Positions 21,801 to 26,839 of a DNA stretch of 64,000 nt are shown piece by piece. The position numbers were made by a program, and so were the translations under genes. The notes beneath the pieces were generated by a model. The model searched no databases. It saw nothing but the letters and a program-made list of their open reading frames with translations, and was not told where the DNA came from. Position 1 is the stretch's first letter. Each line of letters opens with the position of its first letter. This stretch comes from Rhipicephalus microplus (Eukaryota > Arthropoda > Arachnida > Ixodida > Ixodidae). The stretch is taken from positions 21,150,001 to 21,214,000 of the forward strand of contig NC_134704.1 of the NCBI RefSeq assembly GCF_043290135.1. Reading direction: 5' to 3'.

Positions 21801-23973
21801 CTAAAAACTTCCTTAAAAAAAGCTAAAACAGGTTACCAACCAGCCTGTAGCATATGCAACGAACGGTACATGATATCTCAGTGTTGCTACAATTTGTCAT
21901 TCGCGATAACTCCGTAAGCAGCATCGAATGGCACCATATGAACCGTTCTAAACATTATAGACGCTAGCAAACGGTATCGCCCCTTTTTCCAAGTATCACC
22001 ATCCAGTGAAAAATGCCAAGAGTACGGAAATGAGGTCCCCCACAAAGCCGCAAACAATATCCAGCAGGACACAGCGACAACGGAAATTAGGCACGAAAAA
22101 CTACTTTCGCCAAAATGAATTGGCAACTCGCGTAAAGCATGGCAACTCGGGTAAAGCTTTTGCACACATCGGCTATCCCGTGGCCGGAAAGTCAAATGGT
22201 CATCCATCCAGCCTCGCTCCCGCAAAGGCATCTCCGGTAAGACACGAGTGCTTCAAGGCACGGAGAGGAAGTCCGTGCTTCAGTGTACGGCGGCGAAGTG
22301 AGCTTTACAGGAGGCGTTCAAGAAACCTTCGAGTACTGCGGTTCAACGCTGTGAACACGAAAACACTTGAATTCACGAGCACTCGAGGCTTACATCTTTA
22401 AAAATGTTTATAATTGATATGTGGGGTTTAACTTCCCAATACTACCATGTGATTATGAGAGACGCCATGGTGGAGGGCTCCGAAAATTTCGACCACCTGG
22501 GGTTATTTAACGTGCATCCAAATCTGAGGGCCTAAGCAATTTTGCTTCTATCGAAAATGCAGCCGCCGCGCAACAGGGATTCGATCCCGCGACCTCTTCA
22601 AAAAGGTTATTGCCAATTTACAGAAAGGTATACATTTCGTGATCCGCGATTATCATATAGATTGCATTACAGCGTCTAATATAATTCCGGAAGTCGTATT
22701 CATTTAGGGAAATGAGATGTGGCCCACAAAAACTTTCAGTGGCGGGGGATGGCAAACCCCGCCCCCTAAAAGAAAGGGGAGAAAAAAAAAAGCATTATTC
22801 TCAAAATAATGGCGACGTTGATAATGCCAACATGACGCATCTAGAGATCACATGCACTCACTCTAGGAGTTCCACCAGGGCTACAGTTGAACCTGGAAAT
22901 TGACTGGCGTAAATAAGCCCACCCGAACTACACTGCATGACTCAAACGCACGCCGCACGGTCTCCAGAAACACAAGAGTGAAGACGCGTTCCGTTTTCGA
23001 TTTTTTGGGTGTTCGCGTGAACGCAGAACTTCGCTTATCCGGCGTAACAAAATGCCGACCAGAGTACGGTTCATGCAGACATCCAGACACTCCCCCTCGC
23101 TGCCGGAGCTATTTCTGGAACGTATCAAATGCACTACTACCGCGCCACAAACAGAAGAACGAACGGCGTTCTGTATCTGCTGCCGGACCAACAAAGTACC
23201 GCTACACATTGATTTAGTCATGGCGTTGCGAATTCGTAGTTTATTTCGACGCAAATATTACAACTGCATGAAAGACGACTTAAGCGTGTTCTTGGGAAGT
23301 CTTTGACAATCAGTGACTGATCAAGTGGTGCCACAAACGCTACGGCGAAGATTTTTTTTTATTTGCGGCATTCGAAAACGATATATATTTGTTAAAGCTT
23401 CGCCGACGCAGAACAGCTTGGCTCGCAGCCTGAATGGCGCTCGCGTTGCACGAGCTGCACACATAAAAAATAAATGCACGCGCCAGTTAAGAGCTGGAGT
23501 GTGCCACACGACAGGTGCGAAGCTTTGCACGCCAGCCCTGGAAACAATGCAAGAACTTGACGCAACAGAACGCTAACTGCACGGAGCGCAAAACGCCGGC
23601 TACTCATTCCGCCCAATTAGTGGTAAGAAACAACAGAGCGCGTGCTTGGAAAACAAGTTCGCCTTACCGTGAACAATGCAAAGACGAAGTTTTCACGTGC
23701 GGAGCAAACAATTAGGTCGCGTAACGTCCGGATACTCGAATGGCAATCTCGAAACTTGACTGCTCGGTGCTGTTAGGCCTAACCGCGTGCGAAAGAGAAA
23801 TTTCGTAGCGAGCCGAAAACGGTCGCAATGAGCGACAAATGCTACTCGCGGCAAAGATAGATACTTACAACTGCTTTTCCAGATGCGGCGTTGCCAGAAC
23901 TATCCTCGGTCCTGCGTTTTTTTGCCGGAGGGCTCTTGGCGTTTTCAGAAACAGTGTCCTGTGCACAAGACAT
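649..23973 (-). CDS. UBA1: UBA1 gene, 5' part (ubiquitin-activating enzyme E1), ten exons, C-terminus off the left edge
   Basis: E1 activates ubiquitin with ATP, forms a thioester on its catalytic cysteine and hands ubiquitin to E2 enzymes in nucleus and cytosol. Ten minus-strand exons (23869-23973, 19034-19107, 17292-17460, 16023-16157, 9945-10051, 9745-9835, 7725-7857, 7509-7606, 3475-3621, 649-819) have GT/AG borders and matching phases, giving 1230 nt or 410 codons. They encode a lysine/arginine-rich N-terminus, the inactive adenylation domain beginning at [15 protein letters not shown], a glycine-rich [12 protein letters not shown] loop, the FCCH region ([15 protein letters not shown]) and the return to the adenylation fold ending [10 protein letters not shown]. 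The active adenylation domain, catalytic-Cys domain and UFD lie left of base 1. Compared with animal UBA1 from memory, no exon seems to be missing. It is divergent from RPP14. Confidence 0.95.
1094..1290. mobile_element. Decayed family C (Tigger-like) terminus
   Basis: The sequence from 1094 starts TACAGTCGCCGACTGTA and continues GGACTCTGCGGGAACC, closely matching the right terminus of the family C element at 7977-8745 read on the other strand. The other end is not identified; family A copy 1 follows directly. Confidence 0.5.
1592..2470 (+). pseudogene. Truncated pogo-like transposase of family A copy 1
   Basis: It reads a broken helix-turn-helix region ([20 protein letters not shown]), an HTH_Tnp_Tc5-like part ([20 protein letters not shown]) and the start of a DDE_1 domain ([20 protein letters not shown]). 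It is interrupted by the hairpin insert and frameshifts and ends before the second and third catalytic aspartates. Confidence 0.75.
1738..1868. repeat. 131-bp foldback insertion with 12-bp target-site duplication
   Basis: CTTCACGCAAAG occurs at 1726-1737 and again at 1869-1880, flanking 131 bp whose first ~35 bases (CGATAGTTATAGCGCGAGAA...) are the reverse complement of 1803-1837. The other two family A copies have a single CTTCACGCAAAG followed directly by GCTTC (or a diverged form), giving an empty site. Confidence 0.85.
2553..2640 (+). repeat. Extra fragment of family A transposase next to copy 1
   Basis: It reads [26 protein letters not shown], near-identical to codons at 2070-2150 inside copy 1. 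It starts only about 4 bp after the target TA of copy 1, and has no terminal repeat of its own. Confidence 0.75.
2860..3330. repeat. Interspersed repeat R, copy 1
   Basis: Shares GTTCCAAAGCACGG, GCGATGG, AGTGGGTT and CCTCATTATAAC blocks in the same order with 9170-9725. Both lie in UBA1 introns at the 3' side of an exon. No coding capacity or termini were recognised. Confidence 0.5.
3475..3621 (-). CDS. UBA1: UBA1 exon 9
   Basis: 49 codons reading [40 protein letters not shown] and SRLPRPWNK, matching the helical segment FKSL..DFAK..QLH.GFQALH of animal UBA1. Its donor lies directly at NK|GTACAG. The 3.9 kb upstream intron contains the Mutator-like element. Confidence 0.96.
4006..6409 (+). 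pseudogene. Mutator-like transposase, broken
   Basis: The first frame (4006-5112) has a lysine-rich stretch and a [14 protein letters not shown] zinc-finger-like pair. In the same frame after one TGA (5110-5112) comes [66 protein letters not shown], diagnostic of this family (5143-5841). A scrambled stretch and a SINE interrupt it. It resumes with [41 protein letters not shown] to about 6409. At least one nonsense codon and an internal disruption make it non-functional. Confidence 0.8.
5851..5972 (+). mobile_element. Ruka-like tick SINE, truncated copy in the Mutator-like element
   Basis: Contains the recurring motif TGGGGTTTTACGTCCC and CCACCATATGATTATGAGAG, ending at TTCTTTAACGTCC. It is flanked by GCCTGAAGGCTTTGA (5836-5850) and GCTTGAAGGCTTTGA (5973-5987), a 15-bp duplication with one mismatch. 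The tRNA-like half is missing. Confidence 0.8.
7509..7606 (-). CDS. UBA1: UBA1 exon 8
   Basis: It completes the glycine codon then reads [20 protein letters not shown] and [12 protein letters not shown]. The [11 protein letters not shown] motif is characteristic of E1 enzymes. 98 nt, phase 0 at the 3' end, donor GTGAGTG. Confidence 0.96.
7725..7857 (-). CDS. UBA1: UBA1 exon 7 (FCCH domain)
   Basis: It reads [40 protein letters not shown] and VKVLG, corresponding to the first catalytic-cysteine half-domain of human UBA1 (CLDEARHGFESGDFVSF). 133 nt with acceptor TAG, ending in phase 1. Confidence 0.96.
7977..8745 (+). mobile_element. Family C Tigger-like non-autonomous element, 769 bp
   Basis: The left end CAGTTGCTGACAGTTTATTC and the right end (reverse complement) CAGTCGCCGACCGTTTATTC form terminal inverted repeats; TA flanks both sides (7975-7976, 8746-8747). 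Confidence 0.75.
8402..8587 (+). pseudogene. CENP-B/Tigger-type N-terminal HTH fragment in family C
   Basis: It reads [40 protein letters not shown] then TAG. This is the psq-like helix-turn-helix found at the N-terminus of Tigger/jerky transposases and CENP-B. No DDE domain follows; the frame stops where the derivative was deleted. ATG choice (8402 or 8426) is uncertain. Confidence 0.7.
9170..9725. repeat. Interspersed repeat R, copy 2
   Basis: Second diverged copy of the repeat at 2860-3330, ending next to UBA1 exon 6. It could be an old element family or a duplicated intron segment. Confidence 0.5.
9745..9835 (-). CDS. UBA1: UBA1 exon 6
   Basis: It completes the glycine codon and reads [20 protein letters not shown] then [10 protein letters not shown]. 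91 nt, ending in phase 0 at a GTGTGT donor. It is separated from exon 5 by only 109 bp. Confidence 0.96.
9945..10051 (-). CDS. UBA1: UBA1 exon 5
   Basis: It reads [20 protein letters not shown] and [16 protein letters not shown], the conserved 'VADTRGLFG' strand-loop of E1. 107 nt, starting in phase 0 and ending in phase 2. A single 5.9 kb intron holding most of the pogo-like insertions separates it from exon 4. Confidence 0.96.
10155..10509. repeat. Repeat D, left part of copy 1 (host of element B)
   Basis: About 80% similar by eye to 32943-33315. It breaks off exactly at the TA where element B is inserted and resumes at 13632. Confidence 0.7.
10741..11852 (-). mobile_element. Family A pogo-like element, copy 2, nested in element B
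   Basis: Bounded by CCGTATTTACTTGATTCTAC and GATTCGAGTAATTACGG, 1112 bp, with TA on the right (11853-11854) and a mutated CA on the left. It carries the same truncated transposase in reverse, with frameshifts. Confidence 0.85.
10860..11640 (-). pseudogene. Truncated transposase of family A copy 2
   Basis: Reads [40 protein letters not shown] and [20 protein letters not shown] in broken frames. The first catalytic aspartate is His, as in element B. Confidence 0.7.
12095..13355 (+). pseudogene. Family B pogo-like transposase, almost complete, one frameshift
   Basis: About 420 codons. An N-terminal helix-turn-helix ([39 protein letters not shown]) is followed by an HTH_Tnp_Tc5-like domain ([20 protein letters not shown]) and a DDE_1 catalytic domain: [20 protein letters not shown], then LVLDSFRGH and [17 protein letters not shown]. 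Spacing between the last two aspartates is 35 residues. The tail is acidic ([15 protein letters not shown]). A frameshift lies near 12710-12716, and the first catalytic Asp of the NADQT motif is His, so it is inactive. Confidence 0.85.
13632..13720. repeat. Repeat D, right part of copy 1
   Basis: Continues repeat D after element B: TGCTGCGGGAACAAACG corresponds to GACTGCGAGAACAAACG at 33317-33333. It ends at a LINE fragment. Confidence 0.7.
13725..14660 (-). pseudogene. LINE 3' fragment with (GA)n end
   Basis: Minus-strand frames read reverse-transcriptase C-terminal sequence: [60 protein letters not shown] and [14 protein letters not shown]. The plus-strand left end has a short (GA)n tract (13723-13738), typical of the 3' end of this LINE group. 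Confidence 0.7.
14684..15796 (-). mobile_element. Family A pogo-like element, copy 3
   Basis: Bounded by CCGTATTTACTCGATTCTAC and ATTCGAGTAATTACGG, 1113 bp, with TA at 14682-14683 and 15797-15798. The best preserved copy. Confidence 0.88.
14780..15547 (-). pseudogene. Truncated transposase of family A copy 3
   Basis: The first frame (15200-15547) reads [20 protein letters not shown] and [20 protein letters not shown]; the second (14780-15065) reads [34 protein letters not shown] and [10 protein letters not shown]. The first catalytic Asp (NADQT) is kept, but the protein ends before the second and third, running into subterminal repeat sequence. Confidence 0.78.
16023..16157 (-). CDS. UBA1: UBA1 exon 4
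   Basis: An exon of exactly 45 codons beginning [20 protein letters not shown] and ending TEDFLKRFS. The GKNRAE motif is a hallmark of E1 adenylation domains (arginine near the ATP site in the active copy). Donor GTGAGTG, phase 0 at both ends. Confidence 0.96.
17292..17460 (-). CDS. UBA1: UBA1 exon 3 (nucleotide-fold segment)
   Basis: A 169-nt exon that completes the leucine codon and then reads [40 protein letters not shown] and [17 protein letters not shown]. This is the first beta-alpha-beta unit of the inactive adenylation domain with its glycine-rich loop. Phase 0 at the 3' end. Confidence 0.96.
17672..17850 (-). mobile_element. tRNA-derived SINE (type 2), minus orientation
   Basis: On the minus strand it has GGTAGCTCAAAATAGAGCAT, an A-box-like start, then GGTCGCAGGCTCAAATCC, a B-box-like tRNA T-arm, and a tail with ATTACAATTACTTCT and GGCATCATTGTGTGTTAG. 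The tail matches the copy at 18245-18425. Not a functional tRNA. Confidence 0.65.
18105..18165 (-). mobile_element. Tail fragment of type 2 SINE
   Basis: TGATGCCAAGGAAAGTATAG and GAAATAATTGTATA match the tail of the 17672-17850 copy in the same orientation. Confidence 0.45.
18245..18425 (+). mobile_element. tRNA-derived SINE (type 2), plus orientation
   Basis: TTGTAGCTCAGCGGTAGAGC then GTCGCAGGTTCGGATCCTG give A and B boxes; the tail ATTACAATTACTTCT..GGCATCGTTGTCTGTTAG matches the inverted copy at 17672-17850. Confidence 0.68.
18473..18673. repeat. Two-copy tandem duplication, 101-bp unit
   Basis: GCACCCAGTGTTGGCAAGAC starts at 18473 and again at 18574; the units run in parallel to ATGTTGGCCTAAT with only a few substitutions. 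Confidence 0.85.
18674..18880 (+). mobile_element. Ruka-like SINE, diverged
   Basis: TTGGGGTTTTACATCCCAAA, then GGGACACTGTAATACAGTGC, CACAGGCCTCCAGCCTTTCC and GCCTCCATC correspond in order to the SINE at 49083-49327. Confidence 0.55.
19034..19107 (-). CDS. UBA1: UBA1 exon 2 (second start codon, start of adenylation domain)
   Basis: The acceptor is preceded by a pyrimidine-rich stretch (tttgtctctccag) and the donor is GTAAGTG. It reads [20 protein letters not shown] and ends in phase 2 within the leucine codon of SRQLYVLG. The methionine here (residue 38) corresponds to human Met41, the start of the cytoplasmic isoform UBA1b, and has a strong context (G at -3, G at +4). Confidence 0.93.
20200..21500. 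promoter_or_regulatory. CpG-rich block in UBA1 intron 1
   Basis: CG dinucleotides are visibly frequent from 20240 to about 21390 (for example around 20540-20640 and 21000-21230), unlike the AT-rich flanks. It is 1.1-2.1 kb upstream of UBA1 exon 2. No homologous protein was recognised in its open frames, so a promoter or unannotated first exon is an inference. Confidence 0.4.
22408..22605 (+). mobile_element. Ruka-like SINE
   Basis: TGTGGGGTTTAACTTCCCAA, GATTATGAGAGACGCC, GACCACCTGGGGTTATTTAA and the B-box-like GGGATTCGATCCCGCGACC, all in the family order. Confidence 0.75.
22606..23868. other. UBA1 intron 1, 5' part, nothing recognised
   Basis: No convincing exon, element terminus or RNA gene was seen. 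Base composition is mixed, with moderate CpG towards 23600-23868. Confidence 0.5.
23869..23973 (-). CDS. UBA1: UBA1 exon 1 (start codon and putative NLS)
   Basis: The ATG at 23973-23971 opens 35 codons that run in phase 0 to a GTAAGT donor. The peptide starts [20 protein letters not shown] and carries the basic cluster PPAKKRR, at the same place as the nuclear-localisation signal of human UBA1a. The start context is weak (T at -3, T at +4). A start further upstream is not supported. Confidence 0.85.
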
Positions 23974-24160
23974 CTAAATCTTTAAGAGCACGGCACATGA
24001 ATACAGCATAGGATCAGTTTTTTTCCCCGTAGCTTGCACTGTGCACGCTCGCTCCCCGACACGATGTGCGCGCTTTCGCTGCACCTATAACAGTCTTGCG
24101 ACTGCTACAGCAGCAAAAGCAAGGCGCCGACGAGACAGGAGTGGCGGCTTCTCGGTGAAG
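23974..24160. promoter_or_regulatory. Shared UBA1/RPP14 divergent promoter region
   Basis: Only 187 bp separate the UBA1 ATG (minus) from the RPP14 ATG (plus). The right half is CpG-rich, with CG dinucleotides around 24047-24075 and 24124-24155. I see no canonical TATA box placed for either gene. The element AAGATGGCC at the RPP14 start resembles a YY1-type initiator-plus-Kozak motif. Transcription starts are inferred, not seen. Confidence 0.6.
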
Positions 24161-24185
24161 ATGGCCGACTTGCATACAATAGGAA
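24161..24185 (+). CDS. RPP14: RPP14 exon 1 (candidate)
   Basis: It reads MADLHTIG plus one base before the donor GTAAAA, after a favourable AAGATGG context. It is chosen because it ends in phase 1, which exon 2 needs, and gives an N-terminus close to the human length. Alternatives are a donor at 24248 (phase 2) with an acceptor before 25744, or a start at 24703, whose phase does not fit. Confidence 0.5.
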
Positions 24186-26581
24186 GTAAAAAAAGGCGCG
24201 TTTCCGAAGTGATGAGCTACGTGCGAGCAGCACGTGACATTTGTACGTGAACTGAACAACATTGAGATAACAACTTTAGTTATTTTAACTTATTCTTTCT
24301 GCTGAACACAAATACGTTTAAATTATTACAATTAATGTTCTAAGTTGTGTCCTAGTTTGACCTCCAAGAAAACAGTTAGCGCTTTGGTTTTAAATACAAC
24401 TCTCAGAGGCTATGCTTTTGTGTACTGCAAACTTCAAAAATATACGTCAAACCTGCCATATTTTTTAGTATCACAAGACACGTGTGAACTCGTTCAATTC
24501 GAGTCAGCTTTAGCGCAAACGTCAGGCAAAGCGCGTTCCGATCCAAACCAATCCAAAGGACGTAAACAAAAACTCGTGCTTTTCACAATGGTTTGAAAGT
24601 TTCAATCCTTTCGCCACTTTCGCGTTTACATTAATTGGCTTATCTTATGGATCACTGACGCACGTTGACCAAAAGTTGGAGCAAAAATCTGTGCTCATGG
24701 AAAGCACTACGAGAACTGTTCGCACTGTTTGTCGGACGGAACACGTCTACATGGACGTTTCACTGCAAGTTGATACTCGATGCCTATCAAATTTATTTGT
24801 CGCAGTAGGCAGCGCCTTTGCTATAGGTGCATCGGGGGTACACTTTAATAGAGGCCGCTGAAGCGCGAACAAGCGACAGACAAATGCTTTTTTTTTCCTT
24901 TTAAAATAAAGCTTACTCTGCAACAAGTGAATTGAGGCGAAGCAGTCGGTACTTTCGTTTGAAAAGGCACGCGTGTTAGCTTTGCTAAACTAGTTTCATT
25001 TATTGGCGCGTGTAGTTGCACCGACAAAAGGTAGCTAACTGCACGTCGTTCACGACTCTTTTACTGTGCATTTTTTTAAAAGACTTCAGCTCTTCTCTTG
25101 ACGAGGACAGGACAGAGAAGTGCATATATTCCGGTTGTACCAAACAGGACTATTTGTTGGGCAAGAATAGAGTTACATTTGCTCAGTAATATCGTCCACT
25201 TTTCTTCCACGTGCATGTTAACATAACGTCATCACCAAGATCTTATGTTAAAATACTCCAGTAAATTAATAAACGTGCATCGAATCTTTTCGTTGTACCT
25301 TTCTAGTAATTATCTACTAAAGGTGCTTTTTACATGCGGCTTCCTAGTTTAATGCACTAAGCCGGGAACGTGTATGGTCGAGTGCTTAGACGTTTTCTGT
25401 ACGCCTTTAAAGTCATTGCAAACTTTGATATGTGAGGGTGGTTGGCTACACTTAAACGCAAATTTCGTCGTAGTGTATAGGGTTCGAATGGCTCAAACTC
25501 TGCGCAATTACATTTAACACAACTGTCCTGTGCACATAACGAGTAACTTGTTTTCTTCAACACTGTTATTGTGGCCCTAAAGTCGACATTGCGACTCGTT
25601 TCATGTTCCAACTAATGCGCGGTTCCCTTTATCTCACTCCCCTTTCGGCTTATTTGTGCCTTGCCTCTATGTGAATTAGCAGCATGCTATCAAAATCACT
25701 TTTTCTACCTAAAGATAAGCATGCGACTGTTCCTAATTTGCAGCCGTTTTGAAGAGCCTGGCGAAGAAGTTGATGCAGCAATGTTCAAGTTTATTATACA
25801 GCAAGCCTTGAGGACATCGTTTGGTGAAGTAAGGCCAAAGAGCCAATCGCAAGATTTTTTTTACGCAACACCCACGCCTTACCTTGCAGGTCGGTGCATC
25901 CGTTCATGTCGACGTTCTGAAGTTCAGGGAGACAGATCTGCGCGCTTACTTGCGAGTTTTGTCCAGGTAATGTTAAAAGCCTGCGATCTTGGCACTATTT
26001 CCTTGGCATGATGCAGCACTAAGCAGTACTAAACTTTTCAACTGTGTGATGTGAAAGCCGTGCACACGCTGGCATGCTTTCGTTTTTTTTTGTATCCGAG
26101 GGAATAAAATGAGCAGAGCATGTAATTTTGTTATTCCTTTAGCCATGGAGGCAATTGCTTGCCTTGAATTGTGTAGGATGTTGGGCATACATTTTCAGAT
26201 CATGCAATTGCTTTGTTCAGTTTTCCTAAGGAACGTCAGAACAGAGTTTGTGTACTGCTTCCATACAGTTAAAGCTCCATATATTTTTGCCATCTCTGAT
26301 GCATCAGTTGTCACAATACTTCTTGGTTTTCAATATCCTGCAGCAACCTGGTCAGGCTTTGGAGCTCTCTCACACTGACCTCCAGCTACAACGGAAGGCC
26401 GTGTTCCTTTCGAGTGTACAAGGTATTTAGATGCTACAGCTCTGGCAATATCCAAGTGTATTGCTTCAATGTGTGCCGTTTTCCCTCTGTTTCTAAGGTG
26501 TCCCCTAGCCCGGCCTCGCTGGCAGTGTCAAGTTTACACTATCAGCATCTACCAGCTGCAGAAGAAAATGCTGCCAAATAA
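24161..26581 (+). CDS. RPP14: RPP14 gene, ribonuclease P/MRP protein subunit p14
   Basis: Rpp14 is a small Pop5-like fold subunit of nuclear RNase P, which trims the 5' leader of pre-tRNA. Five plus-strand exons (24161-24185, 25676-25828, 25890-25966, 26344-26422, 26498-26581) have consistent phases and give about 138 residues; human RPP14 has 124. Diagnostic similarities recalled from the human protein are VDAAMFKFIIQQAL..SFGEV (human LNAAQFKQLL..LFGEV), NLVRLWSSLTLTSSYNGRPC (human GLVKLWSSLTLLGSYKGKKC) and VSPSPASLAV (human VSPFLLAL). The last three exons are firm. Exon 1 and the start of exon 2 are the least certain. In vertebrates the RPP14 mRNA also encodes HTD2; I see no HTD2-like frame here. 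Confidence 0.88.
24186..25675 (+). other. RPP14 intron 1, nothing recognised
   Basis: Mostly AT-rich with no recognised element. A short frame at 24703-24777 (MESTTRTVRTVCRTEH..) superficially resembles the human RPP14 N-terminus but does not splice in phase. Confidence 0.45.
25676..25828 (+). CDS. RPP14: RPP14 exon 2
   Basis: The upstream part reads CYQNHFFYLKISMR, matching human VYKNPSEYHYMKVCLE in pattern. It is followed by LFLICS, absent from the human protein, then RFEEPGEEVDAAMFKFIIQQ and ALRTSFGE before a strong GTAAGG donor. A shorter exon beginning at 25744 after TTTGCAG is possible if exon 1 ends in phase 2. The part from 25744 on is secure; the start is not. Confidence 0.75.
25890..25966 (+). 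CDS. RPP14: RPP14 exon 3
   Basis: It reads VGASVHVDVLKFRETDLRAY then LRVLS and two bases of a split codon. Human RPP14 has DAALPLDILTYEEKTLSAIL at the same place. Acceptor CTTGCAG, donor GTAATG, phases consistent on both sides. Confidence 0.9.
26344..26422 (+). CDS. RPP14: RPP14 exon 4
   Basis: It completes a serine codon and reads NLVRLWSSLTLTSSYNGRPC SFRVYK, the best conserved block of the protein. Acceptor ATCCTGCAG, donor GTATTT, ending in phase 0. Confidence 0.93.
26498..26581 (+). CDS. RPP14: RPP14 exon 5 (last exon, stop codon)
   Basis: After acceptor TTTCTAAG it reads VSPSPASLAVSSLHYQHLPA AEENAAK and stops at TAA 26579-26581. The human tail is VSPFLLALSGNSRELVLD. Confidence 0.88.
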   Translation: MSPSPASLAVSSLHYQHLPAAEENAAK

Positions 26582-26815
26582 GTGCTCGAGCTCCTTGTTT
26601 GCTTCATATTCCTCCACGTACCGACAGCTGCACCTTTTAAGTAAAGGGACACTTGCGTCTTCTGTCACCACAATGGCTAAGCTATTGGTCAAAGCCTGGC
26701 AACCGATTGTTCTTCGAAAAAGATTCTCCACAGTTCGGACTGACCCTTAGTGGCAGCGGTGCATTTTGCCTGTCAAAAAAATTATGCCTGAGAATCATCT
26801 TGACGAGAGACTTCG

Positions 26816-26821
26816 AATAAA
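26816..26821 (+). terminator. RPP14 polyadenylation signal AATAAA
   Basis: A canonical AATAAA 235 bp downstream of the RPP14 stop, in sense orientation. No closer one is seen in the 3' region. Confidence 0.6.
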
Positions 26822-26839
26822 CTTTGCCATTCATCTTCA

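Noticed and set aside
24703..24777. Alternative RPP14 first exon (MESTTRTVRTVCRTEHVYMD)
   Set aside because: It resembles the human N-terminus near YMDVSL, but its donor CAA|GTTGAT is in phase 0 and does not fit exon 2 without an unusual acceptor.
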